From CAYLMG01 sp964464635 (GTDB lineage Bacteria > Planctomycetota > Phycisphaerae > Sedimentisphaerales > Anaerobacaceae), in assembly GCA_964464635.1 (NCBI GenBank), contig CAYXGT010000046.1:1-23536 (forward strand): a stretch of DNA of 23,536 nucleotides, read 5' to 3'. Within the stretch, counting starts at the first letter, position 1; each line of letters opens with the position of its first letter. Under the pieces are notes generated by a model, which saw only the letters and a program-made list of their open reading frames with translations, was not told the DNA's origin and searched no databases. A program made the translations under genes and the position numbers. Shown piece by piece: positions 8,001-13,452 of this stretch.

Positions 8001-8256
8001 TGCGAATCCGGCCGCGCAGCTTGCCAGCAAATGCGCTGAATCGAATGGTATCGTTATACCCATATCCAACCAATGTACAACAACCCATACTGTGGACATA
8101 ATGACCAATGATCCTAAAAGCCAAAAAGAGCGGGCGTACAAGAGGGCATTTGAGCTTGCCGCTATGTTTTATTTAGAAGGAATTAGCGTCGCTCTGATGA
8201 ACGAGTTGCATATTAAGGCGAAGGATCTCAGGCATGTCCCCACAGTATGGGAATAA
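5005..8256 (+). CDS. Main (3') part of the IS-split fusion: ROK kinase-like, G1P dehydrogenase-like and two SIS domains
   Basis: The native protein would be about 1290 aa; this ORF holds the last 1083 residues. (1) Rest of the ROK domain, about 1-282: ND83AD catalytic-Asp motif, GTGPG at 118-122, H140 and CGVKGC (155-160), EVILAGGI at 221-228. (2) Glycerol-1-phosphate/iron-dehydrogenase-like domain, about 300-600: GAGTVTDWAK at 383-392, likely metal ligands D473 (AGSGD), H553 (DGSEH) and H571 (HGEQV). (3) SIS domain 1, about 700-860: INAAGR at 719-724 and TFSASGKT at 763-770. (4) SIS domain 2, about 905-1075: FGLGQNN and FISNSGERE, resembling 6-phospho-3-hexuloisomerase-type isomerases. The parts point to sugar or polyol phosphate metabolism; the actual substrate is unknown. 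The ATG at 5005 is an internal Met with no good ribosome-binding site, so the fragment may not be translated. If it is, the dehydrogenase-like and SIS domains could still work. Confidence 0.85.
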   Translation: MKAKVEAAKKRYNIEGLGLTFPAPIKKGKDGYFKIVRLTNYERYWKEARRGGADFTKDYEALNGIVDEIRRKYDIQHIEIMNDADAFGFNEIFHRISQEEGKGSKAKNMGTKIVLAIGTGPGYVKIKNGMIENIPNQGGHIVIDLSKDASLDPGCGVKGCYGGYVPASAMELRARKFNIGISGKDGFIPTNLDGTLRLMKDIGKWIATAAVKLHKITGADEVILAGGICEGETGVELARSSNEVIRKLYPEYTERVRITLSQTDINFGGVIGAARYALASKNTVDEINRPKPKWDSQFNIPDTAIGKNIIQPFFNKLNEQHKRTCIITTREVDDFLERAPEHYPWFIKLKNGNHVFHIKNDMILNDIMSFIRNGKYEIIIPIGAGTVTDWAKYAGSKVGRQIICIPSTLSGNAMFTEKAIFYRYDEKEKDRKRESMVSGPPVKVIFDLELLSGMLDSAMEISPKRANRAGSGDILSIHSALLDWNLAVKEEKEREDKVIHDAAHEILELTRQNAEFIRDNTDLGMILLIEMLSESSLLNMRFGTSRPKDGSEHLLADQIDKSLPPDTPKLHGEQVTIASLIMGYLYSTKYVETPYTLIRDMAVALGLPTEPADVEMSRENIIEALQNVRLRSDKYTYFDKFGDRIDKKQAELIYERVFGERKKEIEEFRLGVCRDVNNSVKAMYEHINNKVLTSLDSAKIKLMIDLLLETKQRNGRVIINAAGRVGEIAVFFQQKLRALGFNVDDFKEITPEFLVHKHDLVLTFSASGKTCSVVDNLKNVDKLHLKKRLHRKVFSITASPSADTWQIGAPYHVVMEIPGRTKEETNVEVQSEGDVYLPLSSTFEYSTMLFLEGITEVLVKSEAKGNAQKIAKVVSNVTRKTLKDIKEKMAQKLMADQEQTAKFVRLLKEALEKGPSGELINRRRVYIFGLGQNNYVARLFARRIQNIGIEVYVPGPRDIVSSCRKGDIAIFISNSGEREQMLRKIETAIKEVCNTAVVTANPAAQLASKCAESNGIVIPISNQCTTTHTVDIMTNDPKSQKERAYKRAFELAAMFYLEGISVALMNELHIKAKDLRHVPTVWE

Positions 8257-8268
8257 AAGGAGCGAGAG

Positions 8269-8331
8269 GTGGCAGATATACTTCAATTAGGCAGTTGCTA
8301 TAGCATTTCGTTTCCGGGGACCATTTCTTGA
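8269..8331 (+). pseudogene. Possible truncated start of a following operon gene (20 codons)
   Basis: AAAGGAG at 8256-8262 overlaps the ROK fusion stop and lies 6 bases before a GTG at 8269. The frame reads VADILQLGSCYSISFPG and then stops at TGA 8329-8331. Such a strong translation start on so short a frame suggests the 5' end of a gene whose remainder has been lost. It may equally be a chance match. No family is recognisable. Confidence 0.25.
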
Positions 8332-8429
8332 GTCTCCAGCCGCTGGAACTGCCTTGGGGATCAGACAAGAACCACGCAACCCCAGTCTTGGACACATTGC
8401 ACTAGAGTATCCTCAAAGGAAGCATAACA

Positions 8430-8552
8430 ATGGATGTTGGTATGCTCGGCATTGCGCAGGCTACATCAAAGCAGCCAACGCAAAACATTTTGGCCCGCGG
8501 CGACGCATCGCGGCGAACGAGGCTCAACCCGCACTTGCCGCCTTTCAATTGA
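8430..8552 (+). CDS. Short hypothetical ORF (40 aa), doubtful
   Basis: ATG at 8430 is preceded by AAAGGAAG with about 7 bases of spacing. The product begins MDVGMLGIAQATS and ends in a basic, Pro-rich tail. It lies in the compositionally different patch between the ROK fusion and asnA. A longer frame (8354-8563) overlaps it; neither has a recognisable family. It may be a fragment of a lost gene. Confidence 0.2.
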   Translation: MDVGMLGIAQATSKQPTQNILARGDASRRTRLNPHLPPFN

Positions 8553-8585
8553 TAATTGATTAATGATTATTGATTCCTTCGAATG

Positions 8586-8624
8586 CGCTCAGGACAGGCC
8601 CTTCGACAAGCTCAGGGCAGGCGA
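8586..8624 (+). repeat. 'cttcgacaagctcagg' intergenic repeat
   Basis: The stretch contains ctcaggacaggc and ctcagggcaggc as near-identical direct words, separated by ccttcgacaag. I recall closely similar words scattered in the intergenic DNA of many unrelated bacteria. It appears non-coding and may be a small mobile or selfish repeat. Confidence 0.5.
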
Positions 8625-8634
8625 AGAACGCAGA

Positions 8635-8682
8635 GAGAGGTAAAAAGTAAAAAGAAAAAAAGAAAAAAAGAAAAAATATTGT
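8635..8682. repeat. A/G-only low-complexity run
   Basis: Almost purely purine sequence on the plus strand, with three repeats of gaaaaaaa-like units around 8655-8680. No coding signal was seen. Confidence 0.5.
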
Positions 8683-8852
8683 ATCCCGCAAGGAAGCGAA
8701 GGCGCAAAGCAAATAAGTTTTAAGTCACAAGATACCGGATGCGAGAGACGAAATACGAGATTAATTTTGAATCATGATAAATTTTTGATATTCTGCTTTC
8801 TATATTAGATATTTTTTTATCACTGCGCTTTTAGAGTGTGCCAAGATTACCC

Positions 8853-8880
8853 TTGACATTCCAGATTACCGGCTTAATAT
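8853..8880 (+). promoter_or_regulatory. Promoter of asnA
   Basis: A perfect -35 TTGACA (8853-8858), a 16-base spacer and a -10 TAATAT (8875-8880). This gives a leader of about 55-60 bases that ends in AGGAGA (8931-8936), 7 bases before the asnA ATG. Confidence 0.65.
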
Positions 8881-8943
8881 ATAGCGGTGACAATAAAAAC
8901 AAACGAATTGCGAAGATAAATCACTTTTTCAGGAGAAAGAACA

Positions 8944-10074
8944 ATGGCTGACAAAAAGGCTGACCTTGCCGGTCCAGGCATTGGAGACTACGCCGAGCTG
9001 GAGAAAACCCTGCCTAAAGACTACAAATCACTGCTCTCACCGAAGGAGACTCAGCTCGCCACTTATGCTGTAAAAGATTACATTGAGCAGAACCTATGCA
9101 AAGAGCTGAATCTAATCCGCGTTACAGTGCCGTTAATCGTGGATGCCGAAAGCGGCATCAACGACCTTCTCGACCGTGACGGCTCACGGACTCCCATCCA
9201 GTTTCATATATCAAACGACAACGACAAAAATCCCATCGACGCCCAGGTTGTCCAGGCAGCTACGAAATGGAAACGAATGGCGCTGAAACAGTTCGGTATG
9301 AAAATAGGCGAGGGGTTAGTGACAGATATGCGGGCGGTGCGAAAAGATTACTTTCTGGACCACGACCACTCTGCATACGTTGACCAGTGGGACTGGGAAC
9401 TGGCTATCACGGCGGAGCAGCGGAACCTCAAATTCTTGAGAGAAGTCGTCGGAAAGCTATGGAAGGTTCTCAAAGGTGCGGAAAGCCACGTCCAGGGACT
9501 TTTCGGCCAGCTCAAGACAGACAAATACCCGAACCTTCCGGATGAGCTGACCTTTATCCACGCCGAAGACATACTTGCAAAATACCCCGACCTTCCCCGC
9601 AAACAAAGGGAAACAGAAATCGCGAAGGAATACGGAGCCTTGTTCATTATCGGCATCGGCTGGCCTCTCGAAGACGGCTACCCTCACGAACTAAGAGCAG
9701 CCGACTACGACGACTGGGTTACGGAAACTACCGGTGAAGACGGGCGAGCTATGCACGGTCTGAACGGTGACATCCTCGTGTGGAATCCCGTTACCCAAAG
9801 ACGCCACGAGCTGACGTCTATGGGTATCAGGGTCAACGCCGAGACACTTAAGATTCAACTTGAGATGTCCGGCCAGCTCGACTTTTTGAAATTGCCGTAT
9901 CACAAGGCCATCACTAACAACCAGATTCCACTGAGCATCGGCGGCGGAATTGGGCAGTCACGTACATTTATGCTTCTTCTGAAAAAAGCCCACATCGGAG
10001 AAGTGAGCGCAACGGTCTGGCCGAAAATCCTGAAAGATATGTGCAAAAAGAAAAACATCAACGTCATTGAATGA
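8944..10074 (+). CDS. asnA: Aspartate-ammonia ligase (asparagine synthetase A)
   Basis: Makes L-asparagine from aspartate, ammonia and ATP in the cytoplasm, through an aspartyl-AMP intermediate; the fold is related to class II aminoacyl-tRNA synthetases. Family motifs: ATKWKRMAL near 106-114, GEGLVTDMRAVR at 122-133, SAYVDQWDWE at 143-152, and a C-terminal IGGGIGQSRTFMLLL motif 3 arginine segment. At 376 aa it is longer than the about 330 aa of the enterobacterial enzyme; the extra length includes an N-terminal extension of about 30 residues. The start is fixed by AGGAGA 7 bases upstream. It is monocistronic, with its own promoter, and converges with the FHA-GAF gene. Codon use matches the hem genes rather than the preceding ROK fusion. 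No terminator hairpin is evident after the tandem stop TGA-TAA. Confidence 0.95.
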   Translation: MADKKADLAGPGIGDYAELEKTLPKDYKSLLSPKETQLATYAVKDYIEQNLCKELNLIRVTVPLIVDAESGINDLLDRDGSRTPIQFHISNDNDKNPIDAQVVQAATKWKRMALKQFGMKIGEGLVTDMRAVRKDYFLDHDHSAYVDQWDWELAITAEQRNLKFLREVVGKLWKVLKGAESHVQGLFGQLKTDKYPNLPDELTFIHAEDILAKYPDLPRKQRETEIAKEYGALFIIGIGWPLEDGYPHELRAADYDDWVTETTGEDGRAMHGLNGDILVWNPVTQRRHELTSMGIRVNAETLKIQLEMSGQLDFLKLPYHKAITNNQIPLSIGGGIGQSRTFMLLLKKAHIGEVSATVWPKILKDMCKKKNINVIE

Positions 10075-10084
10075 TAAATAGTGG

Positions 10085-10150
10085 GCGGAGGGCGGATATC
10101 GAATATAGAACAAGGAATGATGAAGTGAGGGAGGACAGAGAACGGAAGAA
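10085..10150. repeat. Degenerate intergenic words between convergent genes
   Basis: The 111-base gap between asnA and the FHA-GAF gene contains 'atatcgaatatagaacaagg' and 'aatgatgaagtgaggga' words. They resemble those at 98-120 in the first repeat block. No clear terminator hairpin was found. Confidence 0.4.
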
Positions 10151-10185
10151 GGATTACGGAAGATTGATTGAATGGGGGGGTGTTT

Positions 10186-11058
10186 TTAGAGGTAGTATTT
10201 TAGTACAGCGGCGGTGTGCATAGCGAGGAGGATTAAATAATCCAGGTCACCGAGCGAGTAATGCTCGTGCATCATCGCGTTGTCAACGTACAAGACACCG
10301 AGACAGCCGCCACGACGTACAATCGGGGCTATCATTGCGGAGCGGATTTTTTCGGCCTGCTCCATCTCGGCAGAGACGCTTGGAAAAACGATGGATTGAT
10401 TTTTTTCGATGGCCTGTGTGATTTTGTCCTTAAGCTGGAGCTGTTCAAAGTCAACGGATGTTCCATCTCTTTTTCTTCCCGCGTGGCAAGTCATCGGGCC
10501 TGCAGACTGATGTCTTAAAGCACACCAGGTATGAAAAGCTTCGAACTGCTTGATTGTGATATTCAGCAAGGCAGCGAGCAGATTATCAAGAGTTTCAGTT
10601 TTGCAGATTGCATCGGCAGCCTCCGAGAAATCGGCTAATCGTTTTGCAGCCAGTCTCATAGCTGGAGCGTGAACTTCATCGGGTCTTCTAACTACGGTTT
10701 CGCTGCGCGGAGTAGCTAAAGAGGCTTCGACCTGAAGAGTCTCTTCGGCCTCGATAGCATTCCGGGGAGGGGCGGTCAGGTCGATTTCAACTGTAAAGCT
10801 TCCGATGAGCAATGTGTCACCGGATTTGATATCAGCCTGCTTGATTTGTCGGCCTGAAACGTAAGTTTTGTTAGCGGAGTTCAAATCCTCGACATACCAC
10901 TGGCCTGACTCTCTCGGGAAGATGACGGCGTGCTTTCTTGAGACGGTTTTGTCAGGCAGGCAGACCTCGCAATCGGAATGCCTTCCGATGTAGAGGGGCT
11001 GGTCGCCGAAAAATAATTCGTTTAATGTCTGTCCGCCTTTTTTGATGACTACTTTCAT
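10186..11058 (-). CDS. FHA-GAF domain protein
   Basis: A 290-residue cytoplasmic signalling or scaffold protein. The N-terminal FHA domain (about 1-95), which binds phosphothreonine peptides, has the hallmark residues R26 in IGRHSDC, S40-R41-K42-H43 and N63 in NSANKTYVSG. A linker (about 96-140) leads to a GAF domain (about 140-288), ending in APIVRRGGCLGVLYVDN and a hydrophobic helix. FHA-GAF combinations are common in planctomycetes and myxobacteria next to kinases or regulators; no kinase is present here, so its partner and the ligand of the GAF domain are unknown. It is transcribed in the same direction as hemB but from its own promoter after a terminator. No Shine-Dalgarno is obvious before the ATG. 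Confidence 0.88.
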   Translation of the reverse strand: MKVVIKKGGQTLNELFFGDQPLYIGRHSDCEVCLPDKTVSRKHAVIFPRESGQWYVEDLNSANKTYVSGRQIKQADIKSGDTLLIGSFTVEIDLTAPPRNAIEAEETLQVEASLATPRSETVVRRPDEVHAPAMRLAAKRLADFSEAADAICKTETLDNLLAALLNITIKQFEAFHTWCALRHQSAGPMTCHAGRKRDGTSVDFEQLQLKDKITQAIEKNQSIVFPSVSAEMEQAEKIRSAMIAPIVRRGGCLGVLYVDNAMMHEHYSLGDLDYLILLAMHTAAVLKYYL

Positions 11059-11131
11059 AGCGCCGCGATTAAATTTTTTATTAGCCCTAAGGGGGAATGT
11101 ATCTTCCTCAGCTAAAAAGCTCTCTTTTATA

Positions 11132-11159
11132 ATGATAGCATAATTTTGAATAATGTCAA
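11132..11159 (-). promoter_or_regulatory. Promoter of the FHA-GAF gene
   Basis: On the minus strand there is a perfect -35 TTGACA (11154-11159), a 16-base spacer and -10 TATCAT (11132-11137), preceded by TGC, an extended -10 element. Start near 11125 gives a leader of about 65 bases containing the small palindromes AGCT-TTTT-AGCT (11110-11121) and CCCTTAGGG. Confidence 0.65.
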
Positions 11160-11212
11160 TATTTTATTGTGTAATAATTTTGAGTTTTTTAGGGACAGGA
11201 GAAAGAGAGAGA

Positions 11213-11229
11213 TTTCACCAAAGGTGAAA
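11213..11229 (-). other. Small hairpin TTTCACC/GGTGAAA
   Basis: A perfect 7-base stem (11213-11219 with 11223-11229) and a 3-base loop, located between the hemB terminator and the FHA-GAF promoter. It could be a second part of the termination region or an operator. The function is unknown. Confidence 0.35.
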
Positions 11230-11240
11230 CAGAGAGAAAA

Positions 11241-11267
11241 AGATTAAAAGTCGCCGTACCGGCGACT
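11241..11267 (-). terminator. Rho-independent-type terminator after hemB
   Basis: On the minus strand a perfect 8-base G+C-rich stem (11249-11256 with 11260-11267, AGTCGCCG/CGGCGACT, 3-base loop) is followed by TTTTAATCTTTTT. It lies about 50 bases beyond the hemB stop and would end the long hem transcript before the FHA-GAF promoter. Confidence 0.7.
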
Positions 11268-11315
11268 GCTAAACAAGAAAACCGACCTCCAACGTAAAGT
11301 TTGGTGATGGACAAA

Positions 11316-12290
11316 TTATTTTAGTAATAGTTTTACGGCGGATTTTGCGAAGTAGGTAATAATGATATTTGCACCGGCTCGTTTGATTGCGGTCAGGGTT
11401 TCGAGGATTGCAGAATCGCGGTCGATGAGACCTGCATCGGCGGCGGAATTGAGCATCATATATTCTCCGCTGACATTATAAGCGGCGATGGGACAATCGA
11501 AACGCTGGGCGGCTTTTGCGATGATGTCGAGATAAGGCAAAGCGGGCTTGACCATAACTATGTCGGCTCCTTCGTCAATATCGAGAGCGATTTCGGCGAG
11601 GGCCTGTTTTGCGTTGGCGGGGTCGGCCTGATAGGTTTTGCGGTCGCCAAATGCGGGTGCGGAATCGGCGGCGTCCCTGAACGGGCCATAAAAGGCGGAG
11701 GCGAATTTTGCGGCATAGGACATAATGGCGACATCGTGAAAGCTGTTTTGTTCGAGTGCTTCGCGGATGAATTTTACACGGCCGTCCATCATATCTGAAG
11801 GAGCGACGATATCTGCGCCGGCCTGTGCGTGCGAGAGAGCGACCCGGGCGAGGAGCTCGCAGGTTGCATCGTTGTCGATTTTGTTATCTCTGACGAGGCC
11901 GCAATGGCCGTGAGAGGTGTATCCGCAAAGACAGATGTCGGTGACGACAACAAGGCCGGGGACATTTTTTTTGATGTTTTTTACAGCCTGCTGGACGGGG
12001 CCGTTTTCAGAGAAGGCTTGCGAGCCTTTTTCATCTTTTTTTTCGGGCAGGCCGAAAAGCAGGATTGCAGGTATGCCCAAATCGAAAACTTCCTTTGCCT
12101 CAGTGACAATCGTATCGGGCGAGAAATGAAAGCAATCCTTCATTGAGCGAATCGGCTGCTTGAGATTGATACCGGCTTTGACAAATAAAGGGTAGATGAG
12201 GTTATCGATGCTGAGGATGGTTTCGCGGCAGAGCCTTCTTAAAGATTCTGACTTTCGCAGGCGACGCAACCTTGTTTTCGGAAACTCCAT
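11316..12290 (-). CDS. hemB: Delta-aminolevulinic acid dehydratase (porphobilinogen synthase)
   Basis: Condenses two 5-aminolevulinate molecules to porphobilinogen. The 324-residue TIM-barrel enzyme shows the catalytic zinc ligands C120, C122 and C130 in DICLCGYTSHGHCG and the two Schiff-base lysines K195 (SYAAKFASAFYGPFR) and K248 (VMVKPALPYLD). The substrate-binding regions APSDMMDGR and AYNVSGEY are intact. It is thus a zinc-dependent type, not the magnesium-only type that lacks these cysteines. Length is standard. It is the last gene of the hem run, 10 bases after ahbC, with a GGAG just upstream of the ATG, and is followed by a hairpin terminator. Confidence 0.97.
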   Translation of the reverse strand: MEFPKTRLRRLRKSESLRRLCRETILSIDNLIYPLFVKAGINLKQPIRSMKDCFHFSPDTIVTEAKEVFDLGIPAILLFGLPEKKDEKGSQAFSENGPVQQAVKNIKKNVPGLVVVTDICLCGYTSHGHCGLVRDNKIDNDATCELLARVALSHAQAGADIVAPSDMMDGRVKFIREALEQNSFHDVAIMSYAAKFASAFYGPFRDAADSAPAFGDRKTYQADPANAKQALAEIALDIDEGADIVMVKPALPYLDIIAKAAQRFDCPIAAYNVSGEYMMLNSAADAGLIDRDSAILETLTAIKRAGANIIITYFAKSAVKLLLK

Positions 12291-12300
12291 AAAAAGCTCC

Positions 12301-13452
12301 TTACAGGACAGATGATTTTATTTCATTGTCGGTAAGATAGCAAGCGGGTTCGTTGAGCCAGTTTCTGTCGGCGGGGCCGGGTGTTAAGAACCTGTAGTTA
12401 CCTTTGCAGAGATTAAAGAAGGTGCAGGACAGGCACCTTTTGTCGGCGAAGGTTTTTTTATTTCGCAGTTTTTTCAATACCGGCTCGTCAGGATTTTCCC
12501 AGATTTTTTTCAAGGACTGGTTTTTTATATTTCCGAGAGAATAATTTCGCCAGAACTGGTCGGGGTGGATATTACCGTCGGGGCCCACACAAAACAATTT
12601 TTCTCCGATTCTGTTTCCACCATTTATTTGCAAGAGCTTTTTTGCCTCTGCAAATTTTTGAGTTTGTTTTTGTAATTTCAGGAGGATGTACGGGCCATCA
12701 CAGTGATTGCCGACGGTGAGGACTTCATCGACAAGGTTTTTTGCAATAAATTCATTCGTCTTTTCGATTATGGTGTCAATTGCTTTTCGAGTTTCGGGCG
12801 GCTTCAGGGCAAGCTCGTCAAGAGCTGCCGCCCTGCCAACCCTTATCAGATGATAGAAACAGATTCTGCGGACACCCATTGAGACAGCCAAATCAAAAAT
12901 ATAGGGAACGTATTCGGCGTTTAGTTTCGTCATTGTGAAACGCAGACCTGTTCGCAGATTAAATTTTGCGCAATTTTTAATGCCGCTAAGAGCTTTATCA
13001 AAAGAGCCATCGGCCTGTCTGAAACGGTCGTGAAATTTTTTATCGCCGTCAACCGAGATGCCGACATAGCTGACGTTCGCAGCGGCGATTTTTTCGGCGG
13101 TACTCTCATCAATCAAAGTGCCATTTGTTGAAAGCACCGTGCGCAGGCCGGTACGATTTGCGTGATTGAGCAATTCGAATAAATCTTTTCTTAAGAGAGG
13201 CTCGCCGCCGGAAAACAAGACGACGGGACAATTAATTTCAGCAAGCTGAGCAAATAAATCGGCAGCTTCTTTCGTACTTAGCTCGCTGCCTGAAGGTTCA
13301 TTGACCGAGCTGCTGTAACAGTGCGAGCATTTGAGGTTGCAGCGGTTAGTGCAGTTATAGACGACGACGGGGCCGGTGGTGTCAGCGAGTGAATATCGCA
13401 AGTCGTCGGATTGGCCGGGCCGGCTGCAATATAGTTTCGAGACGTTTATCAT
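12301..13452 (-). CDS. ahbC: Radical SAM 12,18-didecarboxysiroheme deacetylase AhbC
   Basis: Predicted to remove two acetate side chains from didecarboxysiroheme, giving Fe-coproporphyrin III. The 383-residue chain begins MINVSKLYC, a start typical of AhbC/NirJ1 proteins. It has the radical-SAM motif C38-x3-C42-x2-C45, LFSGGEPLLRKDLFELL, and STNGTLID. The C-terminal auxiliary-cluster region has RCLSCTFFNLCKGN, with a further Cys in EPACYLTD. The N-terminal sequence and the SGGEPLLRKDLF motif separate it from the ahbD product at 1069-2103. It overlaps cobA-hemD by 4 bases and precedes hemB by 10, so it is co-expressed with the tetrapyrrole core genes. A heme d1 NirJ role is less likely because no cd1 nitrite reductase genes are seen. 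Confidence 0.88.
   Translation of the reverse strand: MINVSKLYCSRPGQSDDLRYSLADTTGPVVVYNCTNRCNLKCSHCYSSSVNEPSGSELSTKEAADLFAQLAEINCPVVLFSGGEPLLRKDLFELLNHANRTGLRTVLSTNGTLIDESTAEKIAAANVSYVGISVDGDKKFHDRFRQADGSFDKALSGIKNCAKFNLRTGLRFTMTKLNAEYVPYIFDLAVSMGVRRICFYHLIRVGRAAALDELALKPPETRKAIDTIIEKTNEFIAKNLVDEVLTVGNHCDGPYILLKLQKQTQKFAEAKKLLQINGGNRIGEKLFCVGPDGNIHPDQFWRNYSLGNIKNQSLKKIWENPDEPVLKKLRNKKTFADKRCLSCTFFNLCKGNYRFLTPGPADRNWLNEPACYLTDNEIKSSVL

Larger units (their letters stand above)
8257..8943. other. 687-base stretch with no confident gene
   Basis: After the ROK fusion stop there is a 20-codon ORF with a good Shine-Dalgarno (8269-8331), then sequence of different composition (about 8330-8555, richer in G+C) with only short ORFs. 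A 'ttcgacaagctcagg' type repeat, an A/G-only run (about 8635-8680), degenerate words and the asnA promoter follow. It looks like decayed or rearranged DNA. No RNA gene was recognised. Confidence 0.5.

Noticed and set aside
8354..8563. 69-codon ORF as a real gene
   Set aside because: It has no ribosome-binding site, no recognisable domain and unusual composition, and is overlapped by a better-started short frame.
8257..8943. tRNA or other structured RNA in the gap
   Set aside because: No cloverleaf, TTCRANNC-type loop in context, or long stable stem was found by eye.
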